This document shows positions 1-9,223 of a DNA stretch of 64,000 bases, one piece after another. Both the position numbers and the translations under genes were made by a program. Under the pieces are notes generated by a model, which saw nothing but the letters and a program-made list of their open reading frames with translations, was not told the DNA's origin and did not search any database. Every line of letters starts with the position of its first letter. Within the stretch, counting starts at the first letter, position 1. This DNA comes from DAINRZ01 sp964634885 (lineage in GTDB: Bacteria > Bacteroidota > Ignavibacteria > Kapaibacteriales > UBA2268), in NCBI GenBank assembly GCA_964634885.1, contig CAZWLN010000004.1:116774-180773 (forward strand), in the 5' to 3' direction.

Positions 1-1455
1 GCCGACCTGACAATGACATGGCTTCTGCATGATACCGTCAGGGTGGAACTGACAGGCACCGGTACCCTCCCCGAGGTAAAGACCTATGACGTCAATTTCG
101 GTACGGTGGAAGTCTATGATTCCGGTACCCTCAATCCACTGATGATCGAAACGGGAGGCAATGAAGACCTTACCGTTGACGATGTTTACATCGTCGGGGA
201 AATTGACACATCATTCAAGCTTGGGCCGACACTCAAAGCCCTGCTCGGCCACAGCGGCCCACAGAAGCTGCAGCCCGGTTACAAGCTGCAGGAAGATGTA
301 ACCTTTGCTCCCGACAAGTCGGGCAATCATGAGATGATAATCGAGCTGTTGCACGACGCAGCCCCTGCATACCAAAGGCTGGCCTCACGCATCAGGCTGA
401 CAGGATTCAGCGACTACACCCGCGTAGAGTCTTACCTTGTCATGCCCGACTCGATTATTGCCTGCCGTACCTTCGAAACAGGTGTTGTGGTACGGAATAC
501 CGGCATGGTTGACCTGAAGATTCAGCAGTTGGAACTGACACACGGCAACAGTGACATTGAACTGGACTGGGTTAAGGACTATCCTTCGATGATCCCGGTT
601 ACAATCGAAGTTGACTCCATGTACACCTTCCTGATGAAGGGGCTTGCCAAAAAAGGCGAGACTGACGAGGTCTTCATCAAGATGAAGATGAATGATACGA
701 TTCAGACACAACTGTCCTATACCATCGACCCGCTTGCTTCGCAGTTCGCCATTGCCGGCATGAGTGACTACACGGCATCGATAGGGGATACGGTTACAAT
801 GATTTTCTCAGGTTCATTCTCCCGTGGCACAGAACTGCCTGTCAGGTTTAACCTTGTGTTGAACAATTTATTGAAGCAGTTATATTACCAGATCAGCCCT
901 GATGTATTACTTACCATCAGCGACGGCAAAGGGCAAAAAACAACCTATCCGCTGAGTGTGGTACAGGACGCTGAAAAACTTACCCTGGACTATTCCCAGC
1001 CTTTAATGCTTCCCGCCGAAGGCTGTACCTGGAGTTTTACACTTGTTTTCAAGACGCTGCTGGGTACTGAACTGGGATCCACGGTAACGACGCTTGGCGA
1101 TTACAGTGAATGTTTCGACAACGACAGCATCAATTTCTTTGCCGGTGTTAACCAGGTGTGTATGTATAAATACAGCGGCGTTACACTAATAGAAGTCCCA
1201 CTTACCGTGAAGACATCACCCAATCCTTCTTCCGGCAGGATACGGGTCGAAGTTGAACTGTCCCGCGATGAGGCTGTGGATGTAGCTGTAACAGACAACA
1301 GCGGTAAGCAGTCAATCCTCTGTTCGGGCATTGCACTGAAAAAAGGCAGCCATATTCTTACATTTGATAATGCAGGCCTGTCCGCAGGTGTCTATATGAT
1401 TTCCGTCAGGACACAATCGGCCATTGTAAGTACCAGACTGATAATAGAGAAATAG
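1..1455 (+). CDS. Secreted choice-of-anchor D / T9SS-sorted protein, C-terminal part (cut by window edge)
   Basis: The reading frame is open from base 1. Its first residues (ADLTMTWLLHDTVRVEL) align with an internal stretch of the next gene (ANLTVNWRLHDTVRVEL), so the gene starts upstream of the window and only about 484 codons are seen. The visible part is beta-rich, Ig-like repeat sequence of the choice-of-anchor D/ASPM-SPD-2-Hydin type. It ends in a roughly 80-residue T9SS type A sorting domain that begins near SPNPSSGRIRVEVEL and closes with YMISVRTQSAIVSTRLIIEK. Such tails direct export through the outer membrane and attachment to the cell surface. It is closely similar along its whole visible length to the C-terminal third of the gene at 1839-5876, so the two are tandem duplicates. 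The ligand is unknown. Confidence 0.85.
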   Translation, partial: ADLTMTWLLHDTVRVELTGTGTLPEVKTYDVNFGTVEVYDSGTLNPLMIETGGNEDLTVDDVYIVGEIDTSFKLGPTLKALLGHSGPQKLQPGYKLQEDVTFAPDKSGNHEMIIELLHDAAPAYQRLASRIRLTGFSDYTRVESYLVMPDSIIACRTFETGVVVRNTGMVDLKIQQLELTHGNSDIELDWVKDYPSMIPVTIEVDSMYTFLMKGLAKKGETDEVFIKMKMNDTIQTQLSYTIDPLASQFAIAGMSDYTASIGDTVTMIFSGSFSRGTELPVRFNLVLNNLLKQLYYQISPDVLLTISDGKGQKTTYPLSVVQDAEKLTLDYSQPLMLPAEGCTWSFTLVFKTLLGTELGSTVTTLGDYSECFDNDSINFFAGVNQVCMYKYSGVTLIEVPLTVKTSPNPSSGRIRVEVELSRDEAVDVAVTDNSGKQSILCSGIALKKGSHILTFDNAGLSAGVYMISVRTQSAIVSTRLIIEK

Positions 1456-1838
1456 CCCATTTTCCGGAATTGCCGGGGCACTTGAGCAAGCGGCTGCTGC
1501 CCCTTGTTCAGGAGTATAGTGCATGGTCCCCGCTGCCGGGTTGCGCCATTGCCCCGTAAAAACTACGGCTGTTCCGATGTAATAATCGGGAATCCGCCCT
1601 ATGAAGCTGAATTATCTAAAGATGAACAGAAATATTACAAACCCTCCACTTTTGGTATGTCCGTTTATTATTGAACCGGAATTTGAACATAAATGTAAAA
1701 AAAATGCTGACAAAGTAAAAAAAATGTAAAATATTGTGAAACTTATTTTGGTTTAAATTGTTTAAACAGATATGAAATTTTGAAAATTGGAAAAATTGAT
1801 ATAATTTTAATAATGGTAAAATTATGTTAAGGATAGAG
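1456..1838 (+). other. Intergenic stretch between tandem paralogues
   Basis: These 383 bases separate the two paralogous surface-protein genes. The first half has ordinary base composition and holds a methyltransferase remnant (separate entry). The second half, from about 1680, is very AT-rich and probably carries the promoter of the next gene. No terminator with a T-run was recognised. Confidence 0.6.
1555..1674 (+). pseudogene. Remnant of an adenine-specific DNA methyltransferase (motif IV NPPY)
   Basis: The plus-strand frame through 1576-1674 reads DVIIGNPPYEAELSKDEQKY and then YKPSTFGMSVYY before a stop. D-V-I-I-G-N-P-P-Y is the catalytic motif IV of N6-adenine DNA methyltransferases. 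The following E-A-x-L-S-x-x-E-x-x-Y-Y resembles the stretch after this motif in Eco57I/type IIG-like and related restriction-modification enzymes. Only about 30-40 codons survive. There is no start codon, no motif I and no continuation past the stop, so this is debris from a lost or recombined gene, not a working gene. The family is recognised from the motif only. Confidence 0.55.
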
Positions 1839-4800
1839 ATGCAGTTAAAATACATATTGGCTTTTCTTTTAACCACATCTGTTCTTACTTCACAGGATGA
1901 TACTTTTGTTAAAAGAATATCTGCACTTGAAGGAAGACATTTCATGATCGGGTTCATGCAGAATGAGATCAATGAATCGACAACACCACAAATCACCGAA
2001 GTCTTCATTACATCAACCGATACGACGAAAGTAACTTTATACGATATATACACCGGGAACAGGACATTCACAGCCATTCCGAACAAGGTTTACACCTTCA
2101 TCATGGACAACAGGATAATCGATACGGAATCTGAAGCCTTCAAGAATTTCGGGATTGAAATTACCTCAGAGAAACCTGTTACTGTTTTCGCCTTTTGCTC
2201 GCGTAAACAGTCGAGCGACAGCTATAATGCCGTACCAATATCCAGGTGGGGCAATGAATACGTTGTGATCAGCCTGCCGAACGACCAGTACGCTTCGGAA
2301 GGAGTTGAAGGGCTCGATTCGCTTCAGTGCAAGATGCCCCGCCGCAGCGAGTTTATGCTTCTGTCTGCCACTGACGGTACCGAGATTTCATTTACTCCGA
2401 CCGTCGATACGGACAGGGGAGTCAAAGCCGGTACAACCAAGAAGATCACCCTGAACAAAGGACAGTGTTACTTAGTCAAATCAGCCGCCTATGTAATGGG
2501 ATACGGAGACCTCTCCGGTACGATTGTCAGGGGCAATCAACCGTTCGGCGTCCTGTCCGGCCACATGAGGACGTCTTTGCCACAGGGCCTGAGTAACCCC
2601 AAAGACTCGAAAGACCATCTGATAGACATGCTCATGCCTGTTTCTTTCTGGGGCAAGACCTTTGCGACCTCACCCTTCGAAGTAAACAGCACTGGCGATT
2701 ATTTCAAAATCGTTGCACGCGAAAGCGGAACTCATGTAACATGCTATATGACCAAGTCTGCTCCTGTTTCATATACCCTCCCGGACAGCGGATCATACGT
2801 GGGTATTCCCAACATTAACAAGCCGGCATACTGGGTTGCTGACAAACCGATACAGTTAGGGCAGTTGATGATGCACAACGGAGGCAATACCGACACACGC
2901 TATGACCCCTCCCTTGTTACGATGCCCGCTGTCGATCAGTATATACAAAAAGTAACGATAATCACCCAGGGCAATGATTCCATTAACCAACTCCAGTACG
3001 ATTCGAATTTTGTCAATATTGTCTGTGACTCCGAAGCTGTCAATTATATCACATACGACGGCAGACTGGTTAAGGACATGACCGATCTGCCCAACCAGAT
3101 CGTCGAAGGTACGAGAATACACTATGCCAGAATTGTCATTCCCGACATGGGCCAGCATACCGTCGAGACAGCCAAAGGCAGCTTTACGGGGATACTCTAC
3201 GGTACGGGACAGGCAGATTCCTACGCCATGATACTCGGCATCGGCCTTGTGGACATCAGTAAACCGGACCACAACGCTGCCATTGTTACTTCAACCGACA
3301 GTTGCGGTACTGTCGTGGGGGTCATCTCCGATCTTGTGGGAACCTTCAGTTCAGGCCTCGACTATGTCAAGGTCCGGACTGATACCATATATAATTACCA
3401 GTACACTGTTGACAATGTAACCGACACATCTACCGTAGTCGGTTTCAAGGCATGGCCTGTCGATAAATACAAGGATGCCCTCCTGGTCATCGAGATCAAG
3501 GACAAAGCCGGCAATTTCAGGATTTTCCGCCATTTCTACAACGGCGTATCCCTGAATATGAACAAGAGCACAATCGAGTTCAGTAATATCGATTACCAGG
3601 GTGAAAATACCGAACTGCTGAATTTCACCTATACCGGCAGGGATTCGATGGTGGTTAATAATATTGACCTGAAATACTCTGATCCCAGGCTGAAGCTCAG
3701 TTTCAACAAGGCATTCCCGGTCTTGCTTCAGAAAGGGCAGACCTTCGATTACAGCCTTACTTACACTCCCAAAGGCGACATCAGCCCTCTCACAGATGTG
3801 ATTGTGATCGACCTGGGCTGCGACAGGTACGTTGAAATCCCTGTCAGCGGCAATGTGGTAAAACGCACTGTCGATGTGCTCGGCTGGGATTTCGGCAAAG
3901 TTACGGTCGGAGAAACAGCGGAAAGATATATAGAATTGACAAATACCGGCAATGCGCCGTTGACGCTTACCGGGCTTAATATAGCGGATTATACGGGCTG
4001 CTTCAGCTACGACAGCGCCGGCAAATTCCCTAAGGACCTTGCTCCTGGTGAATCTTACAGGATCACAGTCTTTTTCACCCCAAAAGAAAGGATTGCCTAT
4101 GAAGATGGCGGAACTTACCTGAACAATTATTCCTTACCCAACAGCTACGTTCTGAAAGGTAACGGAATAGCGCCTCTGATTCCTTCGGTAAAAATCGACT
4201 GGGGGAGAAGGAGGGTCGGAACGACCAACGATACTCTTGTGCAGTTGCAGAATGACGGCAATGACAACGGCCGCATTACTTTCTCAGGATTCTCGCCCCA
4301 GGACACCGAATTTAACGGAGCTACCTTACAGGGCACCAATAACGAACTGATTACATCCGGCAGTGTCCTGCCCTTCAGCGTGAGTTTCAATCCTGTAACA
4401 AGTGTGGACCATCAGGAAATTGCCAATCTTACTGTCAACTGGCGTTTACATGACACGGTCAGGGTGGAATTGACCGGTACCGGTACCATTCCGGTAATCA
4501 GGACCTATGATGTCGATTTCGACACTGTGGAATTGAACAGTTCGAAAACCCTGAGTTCACTGCTGCTTGAAGCCGGCGGCAATGAAGACCTTACCATCGA
4601 CGACATTTACATTGTCGGAGATAAGGATCCTTCATTCATTTCCGGCGCTGTCCTTACTGAAATGCTCGACAAGAGTGGTGTTCAGAAGTTACAACCGGGT
4701 TACAGCCTTACTGAAGATGTGGTTTTTAAGCCTGACAAGCCGGGCTATCATGAAATGACAATCGAGATTATGCATGACGCAGCTCCTTCATACAAGAGGC

Positions 4801-5876
4801 AGGCCTCACGTATAAGGCTGACGGGATACTGTAACTATTCCCGTTCGGAAGCCAGCCTGTTACTGCCGGATTCGATAATTGCCTGCCGAAAGTTTGAAGC
4901 CTCTGTTGTTGTTAAGAATACCGGCATGGTTGACCTGAACATTCAGAAGCTGGGCCTGACACACGGCAACAGCGATGTGGAACTCGAATGGGCCACTGAT
5001 TATACGTCATTGTTACCAGTAACCATTGGGGTGGATTCCTCCGGTACTTTCCTGATGAGAGGTTTTGCACAAAAAGATGAAATCGACGAAATATTCATTA
5101 ATATGACAATTAACGACACAATCGAAAAGCAATTGTCGTATTCCATAGACCCGGTGCCTTCCAGGTTTAGCGTAGCAGATATGAGCGATATTGTTGACAG
5201 TATCGGTTCAACGGTTGAGATGAAGTTTACCGGTTCATTCTCCCGTGGTACCGAGTTGCCTGTCAGGTTTAACATGGTACTGGATAATATATTGAAAAAT
5301 TTGTATTACCAGATTAAGCCTGACGTTTTTCTGGCCATTACTGACGAAAACGCCAGGACAAATTACTATCCTCTCACAGTAGTACAGGAAGCAAAACGGA
5401 TTACCCTCGATTATCCCGAACCAATCGCACTGCCTGCCGGTGGATGTACATGGGGTTTCACTCTTCAGTTCAAGCTGCTGCTTGGTACCGAACTGGGTAC
5501 TCATGTCACTGCCTTCGGCGATTACAGCGAATGCTACGAGGTTGACAGCATCAATTTCTACACGGGTGTTGACCAGGTTTGTATGTACAAGTACAGCGGA
5601 GTCACACTCATCGAAGTGCCACTCACTGTGAAAGTGCTGCCCAATCCCGTTGCTGACAGGATTCAGGCCGATATTGAATTGTCGCACGATGACGTTGTGG
5701 ACGTGTCATTATTTGACAATTGTGGAAAAAAAATCGACCTCGGATCAAATTTATTCTTGAAAAAGGGCTCACATTCCCTTATATTTGAAAATATGGATTT
5801 GCCCGGAGGAGCATATATGTTATCCGTTAACACTCCCTCGGTCATAGTGAGTACTAAATTGATAATTGGAAAATAA
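1839..5876 (+). CDS. Secreted IgGFc-binding-like / choice-of-anchor D protein with T9SS sorting domain
   Basis: This 1345-residue exported protein starts at the ATG at 1839 because AAGGA lies 5 bases upstream and the signal peptide (MQLKYILAFLLTTSVLTSQ) then begins at once; an in-frame ATG at 1824 is less likely. Residues about 120-460 (around RWGNEYVVISLPN and RRSEFMLLSATDGTEISF) look like the IgGFc-binding N-terminal domain found in Bacteroidota surface proteins. From about residue 580 come Ig-like choice-of-anchor D modules (FGKVTVGETAERYIELTNTG; WGRRRVGTTNDTLVQLQNDG). The last 80 residues are a T9SS type A sorting domain (LPNPVADRIQADIEL to VSTKLIIGK). It is the second member of a tandem pair with the truncated gene before it. 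It is likely a cell-surface or released adhesin-like protein; the ligand is unknown. Confidence 0.85.
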   Translation: MQLKYILAFLLTTSVLTSQDDTFVKRISALEGRHFMIGFMQNEINESTTPQITEVFITSTDTTKVTLYDIYTGNRTFTAIPNKVYTFIMDNRIIDTESEAFKNFGIEITSEKPVTVFAFCSRKQSSDSYNAVPISRWGNEYVVISLPNDQYASEGVEGLDSLQCKMPRRSEFMLLSATDGTEISFTPTVDTDRGVKAGTTKKITLNKGQCYLVKSAAYVMGYGDLSGTIVRGNQPFGVLSGHMRTSLPQGLSNPKDSKDHLIDMLMPVSFWGKTFATSPFEVNSTGDYFKIVARESGTHVTCYMTKSAPVSYTLPDSGSYVGIPNINKPAYWVADKPIQLGQLMMHNGGNTDTRYDPSLVTMPAVDQYIQKVTIITQGNDSINQLQYDSNFVNIVCDSEAVNYITYDGRLVKDMTDLPNQIVEGTRIHYARIVIPDMGQHTVETAKGSFTGILYGTGQADSYAMILGIGLVDISKPDHNAAIVTSTDSCGTVVGVISDLVGTFSSGLDYVKVRTDTIYNYQYTVDNVTDTSTVVGFKAWPVDKYKDALLVIEIKDKAGNFRIFRHFYNGVSLNMNKSTIEFSNIDYQGENTELLNFTYTGRDSMVVNNIDLKYSDPRLKLSFNKAFPVLLQKGQTFDYSLTYTPKGDISPLTDVIVIDLGCDRYVEIPVSGNVVKRTVDVLGWDFGKVTVGETAERYIELTNTGNAPLTLTGLNIADYTGCFSYDSAGKFPKDLAPGESYRITVFFTPKERIAYEDGGTYLNNYSLPNSYVLKGNGIAPLIPSVKIDWGRRRVGTTNDTLVQLQNDGNDNGRITFSGFSPQDTEFNGATLQGTNNELITSGSVLPFSVSFNPVTSVDHQEIANLTVNWRLHDTVRVELTGTGTIPVIRTYDVDFDTVELNSSKTLSSLLLEAGGNEDLTIDDIYIVGDKDPSFISGAVLTEMLDKSGVQKLQPGYSLTEDVVFKPDKPGYHEMTIEIMHDAAPSYKRQASRIRLTGYCNYSRSEASLLLPDSIIACRKFEASVVVKNTGMVDLNIQKLGLTHGNSDVELEWATDYTSLLPVTIGVDSSGTFLMRGFAQKDEIDEIFINMTINDTIEKQLSYSIDPVPSRFSVADMSDIVDSIGSTVEMKFTGSFSRGTELPVRFNMVLDNILKNLYYQIKPDVFLAITDENARTNYYPLTVVQEAKRITLDYPEPIALPAGGCTWGFTLQFKLLLGTELGTHVTAFGDYSECYEVDSINFYTGVDQVCMYKYSGVTLIEVPLTVKVLPNPVADRIQADIELSHDDVVDVSLFDNCGKKIDLGSNLFLKKGSHSLIFENMDLPGGAYMLSVNTPSVIVSTKLIIGK

Positions 5877-5914
5877 TAAATGATTGTTTTAAATAGTTTT
5901 CTAAGGATATACAA

Positions 5915-6778
5915 ATGAAAATACGTGTTCTTTCTTTTGCCTTGTGTCTATTCTTAGCTTTGTTCTGTACAGTTGACCTATTCTCACAAGGGGAGTCCAT
6001 GTCTGGAAAATCTAATCCTCTTGAGTTCGTATCACAGAAGAAACCTTTATTCTTTGGTATAACTGGTGGTGTGAACCAGGCTTTGCATAGCGCCGACATC
6101 TCGACATTCGCTGCCGATGAGTACTGCCCCAAGTTCGCAAGTACCACCGGTTTAGGTTTCTTCGGAGGTGTCTTCGTATGGATCCCTCTTGGTAATTTTG
6201 TTACATCAGAGCACAGCATATTCGTAAAAGCTACCTACAATACTCTTTCTGCCGACTTCACAGCAGACGGTGCTACATACGAAGCCCTTACTTACCCCGT
6301 AGGACAGAGTAAAGCAGATATTGTCAATTTCACTACCGAGCATACTCTGGAAGCAACCTATCATGTCCTTGCATTCGAGCTTCTCTACCGCTACAAGATC
6401 GTTGACAACCTGGGTCTGGCCGTAGGCCCTACCTTTGATATTCCTTTCAAAAAGACATCGGTACAGAAACTTTCAATCATCGACCCTGACAATCTTGCTT
6501 TCCAGGAACCCGAAGCAATTCCCGAAGGCTATACCTATTCAAGCGACCACAGGACAATATTCATCAACAACGGTGATATTCCCGACGCTTCGAGTTTCAG
6601 GTTCGGCCTTAAGATGGGCATTAACTATGAGTGGGTTACAGGTTCGGGCTTTGACGTCATTCCATTTGTTTTCTACAATTATGGAATAACCAAGGTTACT
6701 TCTTCGGAAGACTGGCGAATCAGCTCATTCCAGTTGGGCGTTGACGTAAGGTTCAAGATCATGCATACAATGTGGTAA
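5915..6778 (+). CDS. Outer-membrane beta-barrel protein
   Basis: This 287-residue protein has a clear signal peptide (MKIRVLSFALCLFLALFCTVDLFSQ). After it come alternating aromatic/polar strands typical of the outer-membrane beta-barrel (porin-like, OMP_b-brl) families: LFFGITGGVNQALHS, GLGFFGGVFVWIPLG, HVLAFELLYRYKIVDNLGLAVG, FGLKMGINYEWV and SSFQLGVDVRFKI. AAGGATAT lies just before the ATG. It follows the T9SS surface protein by 38 bases, so the two may be cotranscribed, and a strong terminator follows. In T9SS-bearing bacteria such barrels often act as partners or anchors of secreted neighbours, but nothing in the sequence proves that here. Confidence 0.75.
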   Translation: MKIRVLSFALCLFLALFCTVDLFSQGESMSGKSNPLEFVSQKKPLFFGITGGVNQALHSADISTFAADEYCPKFASTTGLGFFGGVFVWIPLGNFVTSEHSIFVKATYNTLSADFTADGATYEALTYPVGQSKADIVNFTTEHTLEATYHVLAFELLYRYKIVDNLGLAVGPTFDIPFKKTSVQKLSIIDPDNLAFQEPEAIPEGYTYSSDHRTIFINNGDIPDASSFRFGLKMGINYEWVTGSGFDVIPFVFYNYGITKVTSSEDWRISSFQLGVDVRFKIMHTMW

Positions 6779-6796
6779 TTGTTTTTTTGTAAACAA

Positions 6797-6830
6797 GGGC
6801 ACATTTGTATGAGTGTGCCCTTTTTTTTTA
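6797..6830 (+). terminator. Rho-independent terminator
   Basis: A 7-bp stem GGGCACA (6797-6803) pairs with TGTGCCC (6814-6820) and is followed directly by a run of nine T. It ends the transcript of the surface-protein/barrel pair. Confidence 0.9.
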
Positions 6831-6850
6831 TTAAGATTGTGAGTGATTAG

Positions 6851-7369
6851 ATGGATGTACTTTGGTCTCCCTGGCGTTCGAAATACATCGATAGCTTCAA
6901 GGAAGAGGAGAAGGAACCGGGATCCGGAAGCTGTTTTTTGTGCAATGCCGTAAACCGGCCCCAATCTGTTGACGCTGCCCTCGTTGTCGAAGTCCGGGAG
7001 CATTGTTTTGCCATCCTTAACAAGTATCCGTACAACAACGGACACCTCCTCGTAGTTCCCAACAGGCACGTTGCCGAGCTTGAGGACCTGGACGAAGCCG
7101 AGTTAACGGCCATGATGAAATTGGTGAAAGACGGCATGGCTGTCATCAGGCAATCATGCAAACCGCACGGTTTCAATGTCGGGATGAACATCGGAAGGGT
7201 ATCGGGCGCCGGTGTTCCGGGCCATATACATATACACATCGTTCCGCGCTGGAACGGTGACACGAGTTTCATGGCGACAACGGCTGACGTGAAGATTGTC
7301 TCCCAGGCCCTCGAAGACTCTCAAAGGCAATTTGCGGAACTGTTTGCCCAACTGAAGATGAAACAATAG
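6851..7369 (+). CDS. HIT family nucleotide hydrolase/phosphorylase-like protein
   Basis: This 172-residue protein carries the histidine triad H125-I-H127-I-H129-I-V, the catalytic signature of HIT enzymes that cleave nucleotide phosphoanhydride or phosphoramidate bonds. The opening MDVLWSPWRSKYI and the Cys pair C28-x-x-C31 (possible metal site) match the longer bacterial branch related to Ap4A phosphorylases and Fhit rather than the short Hint type. NGHLLVVPNRHV is the usual substrate-loop region. The actual substrate cannot be told from sequence. It heads a plus-strand run with rsmA and a PAP2 protein, only 13 bases before rsmA, so cotranscription is likely. A second, shorter HIT protein is at 41259-41603. 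Confidence 0.9.
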   Translation: MDVLWSPWRSKYIDSFKEEEKEPGSGSCFLCNAVNRPQSVDAALVVEVREHCFAILNKYPYNNGHLLVVPNRHVAELEDLDEAELTAMMKLVKDGMAVIRQSCKPHGFNVGMNIGRVSGAGVPGHIHIHIVPRWNGDTSFMATTADVKIVSQALEDSQRQFAELFAQLKMKQ

Positions 7370-7382
7370 TACGGTTAAGCCC

Positions 7383-8216
7383 TTGGCAAAGATAGATCCC
7401 AAAAAGTCATTAGGCCAGAATTTCCTTACAGATAAGAATATTGCAGGGAAAATCGTCAGTTCTCTCTCTGCCGGCGAAGGAGATACCATTATGGAGATTG
7501 GCCCCGGGCCGGGAGCCTTGACAGCCGGACTGGCGGAATTGCCTGCAAAGCTGGCAGCCGTAGAGATAGACATCAGGGCCTGCAATGAACTGAACGCAAG
7601 ATTCCCTAAAGATAAGTATCCTAATGTTGACATCATACACGCCGACTTCATGGATTTCGACATTGCCGGATACGTCGGGAAGAACGGCGTTCAGGGACGG
7701 GTAAAGATTGTCGGCAACCTGCCCTACTATATCTCGAGCCGGATATTGTACAAGGTAATCGAAAATGCAGGGTATTTCGAAAAAGCTGTTTTCATGGTGC
7801 AGAAGGAAGTAGCCGACCGGCTCGCTTCCAGGCCGGGAAACAAATCCTTCGGAATACTTACCGTTGCAGTGAACTATGCCGGTACCATCAGGAAACTGTT
7901 TGATGTGCCGCCTCAGTGCTTTTTCCCAAGACCAAAGGTAACATCGACTGTTTTTGAACTGAGCTTTAAAAAAGACCTGAATACTTCAATATTTCCTGAA
8001 TTGATGGAAATAGTAAAAGCAGCTTTCAACCAGCGCAGGAAGAAACTGAGGAACGCCTTGTCCGGCTATTGCCAGGAAAAGCATGGCGGCAGCATCGACA
8101 GCCTGGCAGTAGAAGACAACGGGAAAGCTGCTGCATATTTCGAAAAGAGGGCAGAGCAACTCTCCTGGGAAGATTACTATTATTTGTGGGAATTGATGTG
8201 TAAACAGAAGCGCTGA
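7383..8216 (+). CDS. rsmA: 16S rRNA (adenine1518/1519-N6)-dimethyltransferase
   Basis: RsmA/KsgA dimethylates two adjacent adenines in the 3' hairpin of 16S rRNA during 30S assembly. The 277-residue sequence has the family start KKSLGQNFLTD, the SAM-binding motif I (EIGPGPGALTAGL, about residues 36-48) and the catalytic NLPYYISS motif. The C-terminal helical domain (AAFNQRRKKLRNAL) is the family RNA-contact region. The start is a TTG at 7383; no ATG or GTG lies nearby in frame, and the product then begins exactly at the usual family N-terminus. It sits 13 bases after the HIT gene, and its stop codon is one base from the ATG of the next gene, so the three probably form one operon. Confidence 0.95.
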   Translation: MAKIDPKKSLGQNFLTDKNIAGKIVSSLSAGEGDTIMEIGPGPGALTAGLAELPAKLAAVEIDIRACNELNARFPKDKYPNVDIIHADFMDFDIAGYVGKNGVQGRVKIVGNLPYYISSRILYKVIENAGYFEKAVFMVQKEVADRLASRPGNKSFGILTVAVNYAGTIRKLFDVPPQCFFPRPKVTSTVFELSFKKDLNTSIFPELMEIVKAAFNQRRKKLRNALSGYCQEKHGGSIDSLAVEDNGKAAAYFEKRAEQLSWEDYYYLWELMCKQKR

Positions 8217-8217
8217 C

Positions 8218-9186
8218 ATGAATGACAGAGGAAAATATATAATCAAAGAGCCGTTTTTTCATACAAAGCTTAAGAATATATTAAACTTAGGCGACATCTA
8301 CACTCTCATTGTCCTTGGCGTCTATACCCTGTTCGATGTCATACTCATGTTCTCAATAGAAAATGCCTGGCAATGGATGCTTTACAACCTGCTGATTGCA
8401 GGAACGGTGCTGTCCATTGCTACCCTCGACTCGATGATCAACTCCGGCAAATTCTTTCACCTTTTTCGCAGGCTTTACATCGTCGCTGTCGTCTTTTTCA
8501 TCTACAGCCAGGGGCAGGTATATATCCGGGCGTTCAATCCCCGCCTGTACGACGGCGTGCTGATGGGCTGGGACCAAGCGCTGTTCGGGGTAAACCCGAC
8601 AGAATGGATGAAGCAATTCATTACTCCTGTCTTGACCGAGTATCTCCAGTTCGCCTATGTTACTTTTTTCTTCCTGCCGGTCATTCACGGCGTCGAACTT
8701 TACCTGAAGAAAAGGGATGATGATTTCATCAATCTGATCGGCATCATCGTATTTTCATTCTATTTTTCCTATCTGCTCTATTTTTTCCTGCCTGCAATCG
8801 GCCCCAGGTTTTCCCTTCACGGCTTCTTTGTCACCAACACTGAAATGCCGGGCATCTGGCTGACGGATTTCTTCCGTAACTTTGTCAATTCGGGCGGAGG
8901 AATACCCGACGGAGCTGCCAGGCCCGAGTTCTACGTTAACCGCGACTGTATGCCCAGCGGACACACCTGGATTACTTTAGTGAATATATATATGGCATAT
9001 AAATTTAAGGTCAAAACAAGGTGGCTGTTCTACATCCTCGGCTTCAGCCTCATCTTTGCCACCATCTACCTCAGGTATCACTATGTTGTCGATGTAATGG
9101 CGGGAATTGTTTTTGCAGTTGTTACAATCCTGATCGAGCCAAGGCTCAAAGGGGTATTCAAAAAAAGAGGGTTCACAAAATTATAG
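8218..9186 (+). CDS. PAP2-family membrane phosphatase / phosphotransferase
   Basis: This 322-residue polytopic membrane protein has about six hydrophobic segments. PSGHT at residues 246-250 and R286-x-H288-x3-D292 (YLRYHYVVDV) are the second and third phosphatase motifs of the PAP2 superfamily. The exact third motif and the overall layout resemble the PAP2_3 branch, which includes inositol-phosphorylceramide synthase-like enzymes, rather than small PgpB-type phosphatases. The likely role is lipid phosphate hydrolysis or headgroup transfer in the inner membrane; the substrate is unknown. It is translationally close to rsmA (one base between stop and start). Confidence 0.85.
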   Translation: MNDRGKYIIKEPFFHTKLKNILNLGDIYTLIVLGVYTLFDVILMFSIENAWQWMLYNLLIAGTVLSIATLDSMINSGKFFHLFRRLYIVAVVFFIYSQGQVYIRAFNPRLYDGVLMGWDQALFGVNPTEWMKQFITPVLTEYLQFAYVTFFFLPVIHGVELYLKKRDDDFINLIGIIVFSFYFSYLLYFFLPAIGPRFSLHGFFVTNTEMPGIWLTDFFRNFVNSGGGIPDGAARPEFYVNRDCMPSGHTWITLVNIYMAYKFKVKTRWLFYILGFSLIFATIYLRYHYVVDVMAGIVFAVVTILIEPRLKGVFKKRGFTKL

Positions 9187-9223
9187 GAATTAATTACTAA
9201 GATATTAATGAGGGAATCGGATC

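Noticed and set aside
1616..2086. 156-codon minus-strand frame
   Set aside because: It overlaps the start of the surface-protein gene, has low-complexity Phe/Ile-rich composition and no ribosome site.
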